Source: Marinospirillum sp031581385 (GTDB lineage: Bacteria; Pseudomonadota; Gammaproteobacteria; Pseudomonadales; Halomonadaceae). From it: 64,000 nt of DNA. Below are positions 17,576-25,243 of this stretch, in pieces. Numbering within the stretch: the stretch's first letter is position 1; each line of letters starts with the position of its first letter. The notes beneath the pieces were generated by a model. It searched no databases. It was not told the origin of the DNA and saw nothing but the letters and a program-made list of their open reading frames with translations. The stretch covers positions 496,001 through 560,000 of the forward strand of contig NZ_CP085242.1 of NCBI RefSeq assembly GCF_044810985.1, read 5' to 3'. A program made the translations under genes and the position numbers.

Positions 17576-18139
17576 ATGAGCAAGAAAATTCTGATGATCA
17601 CAGGCGATTTCACCGAAGACTACGAAACCATGGTGCCTTTCCAGACACTGCAGGCTTTCGGACACCAGGTGCACGCCATATGCCCCGACAAAAAGGCCGG
17701 AGACAGCGTAGCCACCGCCATTCATGACTTTGAAGGCGACCAGACCTACAGCGAAAAACCCGGCCATCGTTTCACCCTCAACGCCAGCTTCAGCGACATC
17801 CAGGCCAGCGACTATGATGCCCTGGTGATTCCCGGTGGCCGTGCGCCGGAATACCTGCGCCTCAACCCCGAAGTCATCAGCATGGTGCAGCACTTCTTTG
17901 AAGCCAACAAACCCGTTGCTTCCATTTGCCATGGTGCACAATTGCTGGCAGCTGCTAAAGTTCTGGAAGGGAGACATTGTTCAGCCTACCCGGCCTGCCA
18001 GCCTGAAGTGGAGCTGGGCGGTGCCCGTTATGCCAACATCGACGTCGACAAGGCTGTGACCGATGGCAACCTCGTCACGGCACCGGCCTGGCCCGCTCAC
18101 CCGGACTGGCTGGCCCAGTTCCAGAAACTGCTGCAATAA
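17576..18139 (+). CDS. DJ-1/PfpI family protein
   Basis: 187 residues of the DJ-1/PfpI fold: KKILMITGDFTEDYETMVP (strand 1 with the conserved Glu), YDALVIPGGRAPEYLR, and the nucleophile elbow VASICHGAQLLAAA with the reactive Cys. Members include glyoxalase III/deglycase-like enzymes and stress proteins; the exact activity is not predictable. AGGAG precedes the ATG by eight bases. A small ribbon-helix-helix gene follows after 26 bp and is probably cotranscribed. Confidence 0.9.
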   Translation: MSKKILMITGDFTEDYETMVPFQTLQAFGHQVHAICPDKKAGDSVATAIHDFEGDQTYSEKPGHRFTLNASFSDIQASDYDALVIPGGRAPEYLRLNPEVISMVQHFFEANKPVASICHGAQLLAAAKVLEGRHCSAYPACQPEVELGGARYANIDVDKAVTDGNLVTAPAWPAHPDWLAQFQKLLQ

Positions 18140-18165
18140 CCCGCACAACAAACAGGAGGGGTGTC

Positions 18166-18519
18166 ATGTGTCAGCTTTTCATCAATGCCGACCCGGAACT
18201 CTGGAAAAGCGCAACTCATTCACTGCGCATCGACGGCATGGTCACCAGCATTCGCATGGAAAATGCCTTCTGGAAGATTCTGGAAAGTATTGCCCAGCGA
18301 GACGGCATGAACACCCCGCAACTCATTACCCGCCTGTACCATGAATCCATCGATGCCGGGCACGACCTCGGCAACTTCACCTCCTTCCTGCGTGTCTGCG
18401 CCCTGCGCTACCTCAACCTGCAACTCCAGGGTGAAATCCCGGTCGACACCGGCATAGGTATTGCTACACTCAATGCTCAGGACATCCTGAAGCGGGAACG
18501 AAGCCGCAAACATCATTGA
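18166..18519 (+). CDS. Ribbon-helix-helix domain protein (RHH_4 type)
   Basis: 117 residues. The middle section SLRIDGMVTSIRMENAFWKI is the beta strand and first helix of an RHH_4-type DNA-binding domain, followed by LITRLYHESI and LRVCALRYLNLQL. Proteins of this type are small dimeric DNA binders, often annotated next to arylsulfotransferase or PfpI genes; the target is unknown. Strong ribosome-binding site (AGGAGGGG). The stop overlaps the possible ATG of the next gene, so coupling is likely. Confidence 0.8.
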   Translation: MCQLFINADPELWKSATHSLRIDGMVTSIRMENAFWKILESIAQRDGMNTPQLITRLYHESIDAGHDLGNFTSFLRVCALRYLNLQLQGEIPVDTGIGIATLNAQDILKRERSRKHH

Positions 18520-18530
18520 TGGTAACGATC

Positions 18531-18866
18531 ATGCCACTCCTCTTTTCCTACGGAACGCTGCAACAAAAAGAAGTCCAGCTTGCCAACTTTGGCCGGGAGC
18601 TGTCAGGGGTTAAAGACACGCTGCAGGGTTATACAGTGGGTGAAATGGTGATTACTGATGAGCGGGTTCTTCGGGAAAGTGGCAAGGCAATTCATCCCAT
18701 TTTACGCTTCACGGGTGATCTGGCCGAGGAGGTGAGGGGTACAGTCTTTGAACTCACGGAGGCTGAGCTTGCACAAGCGGATGACTATGAAGTTGATGAT
18801 TATGTTCGCACCCTGGCCAGGCTGAAATCCGGTACAGAGTGTTGGATCTATGCAGCAGCAAGGTAA
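18531..18866 (+). CDS. Gamma-glutamylcyclotransferase-fold (AIG2-like) protein
   Basis: About 111 residues: LFSYGTLQQKEVQL is the substrate-binding loop typical of the AIG2/GGCT fold, and AQADDYEVDDYVR carries the acidic residue region used by these enzymes. Likely acts on gamma-glutamyl compounds or isopeptides, but small members are poorly characterised. ATG 18531 gives the family-typical start MPLLFSYG; ATG 18519, which overlaps the preceding stop, is an alternative that adds four residues. The next gene begins four bases after the stop. Confidence 0.8.
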   Translation: MPLLFSYGTLQQKEVQLANFGRELSGVKDTLQGYTVGEMVITDERVLRESGKAIHPILRFTGDLAEEVRGTVFELTEAELAQADDYEVDDYVRTLARLKSGTECWIYAAAR

Positions 18867-18870
18867 CCCC

Positions 18871-19197
18871 ATGCCCAGAATTGCAAACACGCCAGAACCG
18901 CCTTATTACGCCGTAATTTTCACTTCTCTGCGAACAGAGGGGGATCATGGCTACGATGAAATGTCCCGAAGAATGGTTGCGCTGGCATCGGAGCAGCCGG
19001 GTTTCCTGGGGATAGAATCTGCACGTGAAGGCGTGGGTATTACCGTATCCTACTGGACTGATCTGGAATCCATCAAAAACTGGAAAGCCCATGCCGAGCA
19101 CAAGATTGCCCAGCAGCTGGGGCATGAAAAATGGTACTCCAGCTTCAAAACAAGAATTGCAAAAGTTGAGCGGGATTATGGGGTCGGAATCTGTTGA
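18871..19197 (+). CDS. Antibiotic biosynthesis monooxygenase (ABM)-domain protein
   Basis: 108 residues forming a single dimeric ferredoxin-like ABM domain: YYAVIFTSLRTEGD, YDEMSRRMVALASEQPGF, ISYWTDLESIKNW-type block (here VSYWTDLESIKNWK) and HKIAQQLGHEKWYSSF. Small ABM proteins are cofactor-free monooxygenases or heme-degradation-like proteins; the substrate is unknown. The ATG at 18871 has AAGG nine bases upstream and is preferred to an upstream in-frame start. It follows the AIG2-like gene closely. Confidence 0.85.
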   Translation: MPRIANTPEPPYYAVIFTSLRTEGDHGYDEMSRRMVALASEQPGFLGIESAREGVGITVSYWTDLESIKNWKAHAEHKIAQQLGHEKWYSSFKTRIAKVERDYGVGIC

Positions 19198-19298
19198 TAT
19201 TGGCTTTTCTGAGTTCGATGACGTACAGACGCATTCAATACTGCTGGCGAAACTGGTGATTCATCCGTCTCGTACGGGTCAACATCAGGAGAACAATC

Positions 19299-19826
19299 AT
19301 GAATGCATATCGCCATCACGTATCGGGGTTTTTTGCTCACCGCGAAGAAGCTGAAAGCACCCTGTCTATGCTCATTGAGCAAGGCTTGCCACGCGAACAA
19401 ACGAATATCTTTGCCGCCAACTCCACCTCGTCTTCACCGGCACAGGAAGTGAAAAGTGACAAGGCGCTGCAGGACATGGTGGTGGATGGTGCAATCGGTA
19501 CTGCGGTTGGCACCGGTGTCGGCGCACTGGGCAGTGTGGCGCTGGCAGCCGCGAGTGTGACACTGTTCGTTGCCAGCCCGGTGGTTGCACCCCTGGTACT
19601 GCTGGGCTGGGGAGCAAGCGTCGGTGGTTTGATCGGGGTTGCTGCAGGGGCCACAGAAGGCGAAGGCAGCAAAAAAGGCTGGCTTTCTGATCTGGTTGCT
19701 GATGCCATCGCCAATGGCCATGTTGTGCTGGTGGTGGAAACCCGGAGCGAACAGGAATCGATAACTGCGCGTAATGTGGTCAAGGCTTCGATTGGTGAGT
19801 ACAAAGAGGATCAAGCCCTGGTCTAA
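19299..19826 (+). CDS. General-stress-protein-like protein with glycine-zipper hydrophobic core
   Basis: 175 residues. The N-terminal 45 residues (HVSGFFAHREEAESTL) resemble the general stress protein 17M-like nucleotide-fold segment that senses or scaffolds. The centre is a long Gly/Ala-rich hydrophobic stretch (DGAIGTAVGTGVGALGSVAL, then VASPVVAPLVLLGWGASVGG), a glycine-zipper pattern able to insert in or tether to membranes, and the C-terminus is a beta-rich VVLVVETRS segment. Such proteins are stress-induced in other bacteria. AGGAG lies nine bases before the ATG. Function unknown. Confidence 0.65.
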   Translation: MNAYRHHVSGFFAHREEAESTLSMLIEQGLPREQTNIFAANSTSSSPAQEVKSDKALQDMVVDGAIGTAVGTGVGALGSVALAAASVTLFVASPVVAPLVLLGWGASVGGLIGVAAGATEGEGSKKGWLSDLVADAIANGHVVLVVETRSEQESITARNVVKASIGEYKEDQALV

Positions 19827-19886
19827 GACTCTGATGGAGCCAGATTACTGAAAAACGAAAGAAAATTAAAAATTAAGCAAAAAGGC

Positions 19887-19914
19887 TTGCAATTCAGTCA
19901 GTCACACCTATAAT
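19887..19914 (+). promoter_or_regulatory. Sigma-70 promoter of tRNA-Val
   Basis: TTGCAA (19887-19892), a 16-bp spacer and a consensus TATAAT (19909-19914), followed about 38 bp later by the mature 5' end of the tRNA. A good match with correct spacing directly upstream of a stable RNA gene. Confidence 0.8.
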
Positions 19915-19952
19915 ACGCAGCCATTGAAAGGCAACGCCTTCAACCGATTTAC

Positions 19953-20029
19953 AGGACTATAGCTCAGCTGGTTAGAGCGCCACCTTGACATGGTGGAGGT
20001 CAGCGGTTCGAGTCCGCTTAGTCCTACCA
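19953..20029 (+). tRNA. tRNA-Val (anticodon GAC)
   Basis: 77-nt cloverleaf with encoded CCA. The acceptor arms AGGACTA and TAGTCCT pair perfectly; the D arm is GCTC...GAGC, the anticodon stem CCACC/GGTGG encloses the loop TTGACAT with anticodon GAC, and the T arm is AGCGG TTCGAGT CCGCT. It reads GUC/GUU codons. It has its own promoter upstream and an intrinsic terminator just downstream. No neighbouring integrase or duplicated 3' end was seen. Confidence 0.97.
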
Positions 20030-20047
20030 AAATATGTATCAAAAAAA

Positions 20048-20081
20048 GCCGCTTACACTATACTGTAAAGCGGCTTTTTTT
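20048..20081 (+). terminator. Intrinsic terminator of tRNA-Val
   Basis: GCCGCTTAC (20048-20056) pairs with GTAAAGCGGC (20065-20074) with one bulge and an eight-base loop, followed by a run of Ts. Preceded by an A-run, so it may work in both directions. Confidence 0.85.
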
Positions 20082-20124
20082 ATTGGTGGCCAGACTCAAG
20101 AACACCCACATAACGACTTGGCAT

Positions 20125-20904
20125 GTGAACAAACTTTATAAGAACCTAAGGCTTCTCTACACGGGGGGAAGCCACCGTGCAAGGCTGTTTCGCTACTCGT
20201 TGATTGTTTTTGATGCCCTTAGCATCGTCTACTTCATAGCCGTTGCAGCCCTTCCCGAGACGCCTGTCACCAGGGTGTTGAACAGTGTTTTGGGCATACT
20301 TATTCTCCTGGATCTTCTGGCCAGGCTATGGATTTCTGAAAACCGGCGGCGCGAACTGATTCGGATCTACACGATCGCAGATCTGATTGTCATTACTTCA
20401 CTGCTGATTGCGCCACTTTTTGCCGCCAATCTCACATTTTTGAGGGTTCTTAGGGGCCTGCGGCTGATCCATGCCTATCACCTGTTGCGGGATCTCAGAC
20501 GCGAAAGCCTGTTTTTTCGCCTTCATGAAGATGCGATTCTGGCCGCTGTGCATCTTTTCGTCTTTATCTTTGTCACAACCTCACTGGTTTTTGTGCTGGC
20601 TTTTGAAGAACATACCGGTGTCGGCGGTTATATTGACGCGCTTTACTTTACCGTGGCCACTCTGACGACCACCGGCTTTGGTGATATCACCATGACAACA
20701 GCAGGTGGAAAGCTACTTTCCGTCTTCATCATGATCTTTGGTGTGGCGCTTTTTGTGCAGCTGGCACGTGCTATTTTTCACCCTTCCAAGATAAAGTATA
20801 AATGTCCTGAATGTGGCTTGAACCGTCACGATCCGGATGCAATCCACTGTAAACATTGCGGCAAGTCACTTAAGATCGAGACAGAAGGCAGCACGGAAAC
20901 GTAA
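20125..20904 (+). CDS. Voltage-gated-like potassium channel with C-terminal zinc ribbon
   Basis: Inner-membrane ion channel. From the chosen GTG at 20125 the protein is 259 residues. Several transmembrane helices are visible (YSLIVFDALSIVYFIAVAAL; VLGILILLDLLARLW; IADLIVITSLLIAPLF), then an arginine-bearing S4-like helix (FLRVLRGLRLIHAYHLL), and the pore with selectivity filter TLTTTGFGD between the last two helices. The tail carries CPECG and CKHCG, four cysteines spaced as a zinc ribbon. The open frame extends back through the tRNA gene, which cannot be coding. GTG 20086 and TTG 20083 are alternative starts, and none has a good ribosome-binding site. Expected permeant ion is potassium. Confidence 0.8.
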   Translation: MNKLYKNLRLLYTGGSHRARLFRYSLIVFDALSIVYFIAVAALPETPVTRVLNSVLGILILLDLLARLWISENRRRELIRIYTIADLIVITSLLIAPLFAANLTFLRVLRGLRLIHAYHLLRDLRRESLFFRLHEDAILAAVHLFVFIFVTTSLVFVLAFEEHTGVGGYIDALYFTVATLTTTGFGDITMTTAGGKLLSVFIMIFGVALFVQLARAIFHPSKIKYKCPECGLNRHDPDAIHCKHCGKSLKIETEGSTET

Positions 20905-20915
20905 CACCCACCCAT

Positions 20916-20947
20916 AAAAAAACCCACCAAAAGAGGTGGGTTCTTCT
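20916..20947. terminator. Convergent (bidirectional) terminator between the channel and csp genes
   Basis: CCCACC (20923-20928) pairs with GGTGGG (20935-20940) around a six-base loop. A seven-base A-run precedes it, which becomes a T-run on the minus strand, so it is a strong terminator for the cold-shock gene. The + strand side is T-rich (TTCTTCTTC) and could end the channel transcript. Confidence 0.8.
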
Positions 20948-20967
20948 TCAAGCTGGCTTACAAGTGA

Positions 20968-21171
20968 TTAGAGCACTTGAATACCGGAAGCTTGGTCGCC
21001 TTTGGGGCCGGTAGTCACTTCAAAAGAAACCTTTTGATCTTCAGTCAGAGACTTGAAGCCATCAGCGCGGATTTCAGAGAAGTGAGCAAAAACATCATTA
21101 CCACCGTCTTCAGGTGTAATAAAGCCAAAGCCTTTAGCATCGTTAAACCACTTAACTGTACCAGTTTGCAT
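20968..21171 (-). CDS. CspA-family cold-shock protein
   Basis: 67-residue single OB-fold nucleic-acid chaperone: TGTVKWFNDAKGFGFITPEDGG contains RNP1 (KGFGFI) and is followed by DVFAHFSEI (RNP2) and VSFEVTTGPKGDQA. Paralogues act as RNA antiterminators or melt RNA structure. The ATG at 21171 (MQTGTVKW) is preferred over an upstream start because the GAAAGG Shine-Dalgarno lies just before it. Over 200 bp of non-coding sequence precede it, enough for the long structured leader usual in csp mRNAs. Confidence 0.93.
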   Translation of the reverse strand: MQTGTVKWFNDAKGFGFITPEDGGNDVFAHFSEIRADGFKSLTEDQKVSFEVTTGPKGDQASGIQVL

Positions 21172-21375
21172 ATCGTAATACCTTTCGTTCAATAAATTAT
21201 CAGAACTTCAAGAAAAACATTTCCAAGTTCGTTGTTGCTAGGATCAAGGGAGTTCTAAATAAAGTACTGACAAAACTGAAGGGTCTTGATTGCAGAACTG
21301 TTCCAAACACCGACTTGCTACCTACAACGCACAGGCTGCGCTTTTAAAAGCTCCCCGTCAAGCCCTCGAATTTAA
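21172..21375 (-). promoter_or_regulatory. Long upstream/leader region of the cold-shock gene
   Basis: 204 bp without a gene between the CLCA_X-like stop and the csp start, both on the minus strand. It is AT-rich and probably holds the csp promoter and a long 5' leader. No specific box is assigned with confidence. Confidence 0.4.
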
Positions 21376-22119
21376 TTAATTTCGACTTCCGGCATTCAGT
21401 GCTGCTCCCAGGGTTGAAAAATATTCACGGAAAGCCTGATTGATTCGCTCTCGCTTTTCACCCAGGGGGTAGAGGCCTGCCTTGGCTTCCTCTGAGAAGC
21501 GTGTTCCTCTCACCAGAAAAGCATTACGTGGGCCGGTATCCTCCACAAATGCCTCGAAAGCACGTGCGCAGACCTCTTCCGGTCGGGCGTAGTAAAGAAC
21601 GCCCAGTTTTTGATCCGCACGCTTCGAGCACTGAAAAAGTGAGCTGGGCTGGTTGCCGGTCTCATCCAGCAGAATCGCCTTGAAGCCTTCATTCAAGAGG
21701 CTGTTAATGGGGTGGGGGACGCCGGGTTGATTGTTCAGCCAGCAACTGGAAGCAAAGGCCATGCCTCCGGGCTTTTTAAAAGCCTTGTCAGCCAGGTAAT
21801 GATCCAGAGCATGAAACCACTCATGGGCCAGACTCCCTGCACCTGCATTCTTGGCCAGAGCCAATTGCCTTGAGGCCGGTATATAATGAGCTGCCACACC
21901 GGGTCGCCCACCAATACCGTATTGAAGACCCAGGTGCCCCCGCAAAGAGATCAAGGTTTCCGGCCCTTGCAGCGTAGCCATCAAATCACCCAGAGCACGA
22001 TGAAAATTCACCGCCGCCCGATCCCGCTCGGCTGGCGTCACCCAGCGACCTATTTCAATCGTGCGAAAATCGTACTGCTTGCGGATCGTTAAAAAGGTAA
22101 CAGGTGAAGAAGATAGCAT
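21376..22119 (-). CDS. CLCA_X-like protein with HExxH metalloprotease-type motif
   Basis: About 247 residues from ATG 22119 (MLSSSPVTFLTIRK). The central SLAHEWFHALDHYL is a zinc-binding HExxH motif in the context seen in CLCA_X/LPD1-like proteins. EEVCARAFEAFVED further on could supply the third ligand or a conserved acidic residue. It is the form reported in several marine gammaproteobacteria as CLCA_X family protein. No signal peptide, so probably cytoplasmic. Substrate and role unknown. The longer open frame starting at 22191 adds 24 residues unlike the family. Confidence 0.65.
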   Translation of the reverse strand: MLSSSPVTFLTIRKQYDFRTIEIGRWVTPAERDRAAVNFHRALGDLMATLQGPETLISLRGHLGLQYGIGGRPGVAAHYIPASRQLALAKNAGAGSLAHEWFHALDHYLADKAFKKPGGMAFASSCWLNNQPGVPHPINSLLNEGFKAILLDETGNQPSSLFQCSKRADQKLGVLYYARPEEVCARAFEAFVEDTGPRNAFLVRGTRFSEEAKAGLYPLGEKRERINQAFREYFSTLGAALNAGSRN

Positions 22120-22231
22120 GCTCAACCTAAGACAAAACCGTAAGTGAATACTGACATTTATACAGTAAACTGAAAAGCGGAGGCAAATCAAGAAACTGTC
22201 AGAAAAAATGAGTAGGGGGTGCTTAACCCGC

Positions 22232-22771
22232 TCAGTCCCTTGGTTGTGCCAGTTTCAATGTCCAGTAGCCTCTGCCTGAATCTTCCCGTGTGGCGGCAAT
22301 ACCCAGTTCAGTGACATCACTGGCCATCATGTTGACGCAGTGCCCGTCACTGCCCATCCAGGCTTCTGCCAGGTGTTCAACGCTAGTGAAATAGCCAGCA
22401 GCCACGTTTTCCCGAATGGACTGCCATTCATAACCCTGACGGTTGATGCGGTCATCCGCTCCAGAGCCATCGGAACCGGTATGGCTCATCTGATTCATTT
22501 CAAACTGATCATCCGAGTGAGCCTGAGCGGCTTGAGCCACTTTCTGGTTCCAGGTTAACGGTTCTTGTTTGCCAAAAGCACCCTTGGAGCCACAAGTAGC
22601 GCCATTTGCCCGATAGTCATTAATGGCAATGATAAAATCATTGATTTCCTGAGTGGTCATGGGATTCGACAGACCGGCAGCTTCACCTGCATCAGAGGAC
22701 TCGATACAGCCGGTCAACAAAATGATTGATGCTGCCAGCATGAAAGGTGGGAGAGTTTTAGAGTAAGGCAT
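22232..22771 (-). CDS. CAP (SCP/PR-1) domain lipoprotein
   Basis: 179 residues. The signal peptide ends in the lipobox LLTGC (Cys about 23), so a lipid-anchored envelope protein. The mature part is a CAP domain: INDFIIAINDYRANG, LTWNQKVAQAAQAHSDD, MSHTGSDGS, IRENVAAGY and AWMGSDGHCVNMM, which include the His and Glu residues of the CAP cavity. CAP proteins of bacteria are poorly understood; some have hydrolytic or lipid-binding roles. The ATG at 22771 has AAGGA eight bases upstream. Divergent from the CsgG-like operon. Confidence 0.88.
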   Translation of the reverse strand: MPYSKTLPPFMLAASIILLTGCIESSDAGEAAGLSNPMTTQEINDFIIAINDYRANGATCGSKGAFGKQEPLTWNQKVAQAAQAHSDDQFEMNQMSHTGSDGSGADDRINRQGYEWQSIRENVAAGYFTSVEHLAEAWMGSDGHCVNMMASDVTELGIAATREDSGRGYWTLKLAQPRD

Positions 22772-22943
22772 CCGAATTCCTTGAAGATCTTGGCGACAGA
22801 GGTGATTCAAGCAAGATATTCCGAAGATCCTGCAAGCGCAAGCTCAGTAATTCTGATCCACAGTATAATAAAGCATTGAAAGTCAATTAGCGGTGTCTAA
22901 AGGCCTTGTTGCATCTATCTGCTTGATAGCAAACGAGGTTTTT

Positions 22944-23912
22944 GTGAAAAAAGTACTGTTACTGATTGCTGCCGCCACTCTTGCCGGTTGTGCAACCCAG
23001 ACCCCGCAAATGCGTGATGCAGAATCGGGGGTTTCTCCTGATCAACAACGAGCGGCTCAACTTGAAGTCCAGCAAGCCTCAGCCTCAAAGAAACTGGCCC
23101 TGAAACGTAAAATAGCGGTGGGCAGGCTTTCCAATGAGACCAACTACGGGCGTAGCCTGTTACGCCAGGGTGCAGAAGACCAGCTTGGCGCCAAGGTGAC
23201 GGACATGTTCCTCCAGGCCTTGGCCAACAGTAACAACTTTCTGGTATTTGAAAGGCCGGATATTTCCTTGCTGCAGAAAGAAGCCAGCCTCTCTGGGCAG
23301 GAAGTGAATCTTGTCGGTGTTGATACCCTGGTGATCGGCTCTTTAACCCAGTTTGGTCGTGCAACCACCGGTGAGCGGGGTTTCCTTTCTTCATCAAAAC
23401 GACAGGAAGCAAGCGCAACGGTGGATCTTCGCCTGGTGGATATGAACACAGGCCAGGTATTTGAGTCGGTTACCGGTTCTGGCTCTTCCTCTACCGAACA
23501 TGCCCGCACCCTGGGGTTTGGCTCGGCTGCCGGTTATGACGGCAGCTTGAATGACCAGGCCATTGCCGCTGCAGTAACCGCTGCTGTTGACCAGATGACG
23601 CGCCTGTTTATGGACAAGCCCTGGACCGCCGATGTTCTGGGTGAAGAAGAAAACCTGATTTTCATCAGTGGCGGAAAAAGCCAGGGTATTCAGACAGGTA
23701 TGACGTTTGATGTGGAAACCAGGGGGCGGGAAGCAAAATCCAAGACCACGGGTACGACCATTACCTTACCTGGCCGCAAAGTCGCTGAAATCAAGATCGT
23801 CAGTCTCTTCGGTGAAGATGTCTTGAATCAGGGTGCGGCTGCAACAGTTACCAGTGGCTCGCTTGAAGGGCATGAGCTGAGCGACCTCTGGGTTAAGGAG
23901 CAGGTGCAATGA
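22944..23912 (+). CDS. CsgG/HfaB-family outer-membrane lipoprotein
   Basis: 322 residues. Starts at GTG 22944 after GAGG; signal peptide with lipobox TLAGC. The mature protein has the CsgG fold: KIAVGRLSNETNYGRSLL, QLGAKVTDMFLQALANS, FLVFERPDISLLQKEA, LVIGSLTQFGR and ASATVDLRLVDMNTGQVFES. CsgG forms a nonameric secretion channel for curli; related HfaB-type proteins serve other exports. It is first in a four-gene operon of lipoproteins, all overlapping by four to eight bases. No curli subunit gene is present, so a curli role is unlikely. Confidence 0.9.
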   Translation: MKKVLLLIAAATLAGCATQTPQMRDAESGVSPDQQRAAQLEVQQASASKKLALKRKIAVGRLSNETNYGRSLLRQGAEDQLGAKVTDMFLQALANSNNFLVFERPDISLLQKEASLSGQEVNLVGVDTLVIGSLTQFGRATTGERGFLSSSKRQEASATVDLRLVDMNTGQVFESVTGSGSSSTEHARTLGFGSAAGYDGSLNDQAIAAAVTAAVDQMTRLFMDKPWTADVLGEEENLIFISGGKSQGIQTGMTFDVETRGREAKSKTTGTTITLPGRKVAEIKIVSLFGEDVLNQGAAATVTSGSLEGHELSDLWVKEQVQ

Positions 23913-24232
23913 AATACCTGATGATTTTAATGCTTGCTGTATTCCTGGCAGGTTGTGTTCAGTCTCCCACCCACAACACCCAGGTGGTTGATGATCGCCC
24001 GGGTCTGGCTTTTGAATTGCTGTCATCCTCGGCAAAGGTTTATGAGTTGAAGGTGGATGGCGTCTCTTATGGTCGCGTGGATCAATATCTGGCCGGTGAA
24101 AACCGACTGAGGATTATTGACGGCAGCCACCGGATAGAGCTTTTTGATCGACAGGGGAAGGTTGTTTACAGTCAGCGCGTTTATCTCGGTTCAGGAAGCA
24201 ATCGCATCCTGAAGATCGGGAATTATGAATAA
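23909..24232 (+). CDS. Small lipoprotein in CsgG/GNA1162 operon (unknown family)
   Basis: 107 residues with signal peptide and lipobox FLAGC. The mature part is short and beta-rich (FELLSSSAKVYELKVDGVSY, IDGSHRIELFDRQGKVV), like a PEGA-type or small OB-like surface domain. I do not recognise a named family. The ATG overlaps the end of the CsgG-like gene by four bases, and its 3' end overlaps the DUF4810 gene by eight, so it is an integral operon member and probably part of the same envelope complex. Confidence 0.75.
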   Translation: MKYLMILMLAVFLAGCVQSPTHNTQVVDDRPGLAFELLSSSAKVYELKVDGVSYGRVDQYLAGENRLRIIDGSHRIELFDRQGKVVYSQRVYLGSGSNRILKIGNYE

Positions 24233-24566
24233 GAAACTGATTTTCATTGTTTTTCTGACGGTGATCGGAACAGGCTGCGCAAGCAACAACCGGCTTTATG
24301 ATTGGGGGCAATATGAGCAAACGCTCTTTGTGTTCTACCATGACCCGGCCCAGAAGGAGCAGGCGCTGAAAGATTACCTGGCCTTTGTGCAGGAGCATGA
24401 AGGAGATCCTCGGCTGGCTCCTGGTCTTTATGCTGAAGCTGGCACTTTTCTGCTGGAACAGGGTGATGTGGAGGGCGCGGTTGGCTTTTACAGGATGGAA
24501 TACGACCGCTGGCCGGAAAGCCAACCCATGTTGGGTGCTCTTATTACAAACCTGGAAGCCCAATGA
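24225..24566 (+). CDS. DUF4810-type lipoprotein
   Basis: 113 residues with lipobox IGTGC. The mature part NNRLYDWGQYEQTLF followed by EQALKDYLAFVQEH and APGLYAEAGTFLLEQGD is helical, TPR-like and typical of DUF4810 proteins, which occur with CsgG-like and GNA1162-like lipoproteins. Overlaps both neighbours. Probably an outer-membrane-anchored periplasmic subunit; function not established. Confidence 0.82.
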   Translation: MNKKLIFIVFLTVIGTGCASNNRLYDWGQYEQTLFVFYHDPAQKEQALKDYLAFVQEHEGDPRLAPGLYAEAGTFLLEQGDVEGAVGFYRMEYDRWPESQPMLGALITNLEAQ

Positions 24567-25243
24567 TGAGCCGTTTGAGACTAGCCTTGCTTGTTATAAT
24601 CGCTCTTGTTGTCTCGGGTTGTGCGGCATCAAGTACCCGCCATTATGAGACTTTTCACGATGTTCAACTGAGATCCATTCTGGTGGTTCCACCCCTGAAT
24701 GAAGTGACGGATGTTCAGGCAACCACCTCGGTTCTGGCGACCTTGCCCTTCTTTCTGGCTGAGAAAGGCTACTATGTTTTTCCGGTGAATACGGTTAAAA
24801 CCCTGCTGGAGTTTGAAGGCTACTATGAGCCAGCTGAGGTGCATGCCGCACCCCCTGAGCAGTTAGCTAACCTGTTCAAGGCTGACGCCGTGCTTTATGT
24901 AACGATTCACGAGTGGACATCCAAATATATCGTGCTTGCGACCTCAACCCAGGTGGATTTTGGCTACAGGCTGGTTGCTGCTGACGGAAGCCTCTTGTGG
25001 GAGAAACGAAGCCGGGCGCACTACACACCCAGTAATAGCAGTGGCGGAGGGCTGGCCTTGATGTTGAATGCCATTCAGGCTGCAGTGGAAAGAGCCAGCC
25101 CCACCTATATTCCGCTCACCCGGTCAGTCCACTCGCAGGCTCTGCTTGGAGAGGGCAGTGGTAACCGGGGAATTCCTCCAGGCCCTTATCACCCCGGCCA
25201 TGAAGCCTATCTGACATCAGAGGGCCTGCCCACTGCGCGGTAA
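24563..25243 (+). CDS. GNA1162/DUF799-family lipoprotein
   Basis: 226 residues with lipobox VVSGC. LRSILVVPPLNEVTDVQAT, LPFFLAEKGYYVFPV and FKADAVLYVTIHEWTSKY are the hallmark blocks of the GNA1162 (DUF799) family, a lipoprotein conserved in Neisseria and other Gram-negatives and structurally related to TolB-N-like periplasmic partners. Last gene of the four-lipoprotein operon; its 3' end overlaps the convergent DUF1828-like gene by 27 bp. Confidence 0.85.
   Translation: MMSRLRLALLVIIALVVSGCAASSTRHYETFHDVQLRSILVVPPLNEVTDVQATTSVLATLPFFLAEKGYYVFPVNTVKTLLEFEGYYEPAEVHAAPPEQLANLFKADAVLYVTIHEWTSKYIVLATSTQVDFGYRLVAADGSLLWEKRSRAHYTPSNSSGGGLALMLNAIQAAVERASPTYIPLTRSVHSQALLGEGSGNRGIPPGPYHPGHEAYLTSEGLPTAR

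Noticed and set aside
19990..20124. Upstream extension of the channel gene through the tRNA
   Set aside because: It would translate part of tRNA-Val and its terminator; the family fold begins after residue 46 of that frame.
22944..25243. Curli secretion operon
   Set aside because: The CsgG-like gene is present, but there are no curlin subunit, nucleator or CsgE/F genes.
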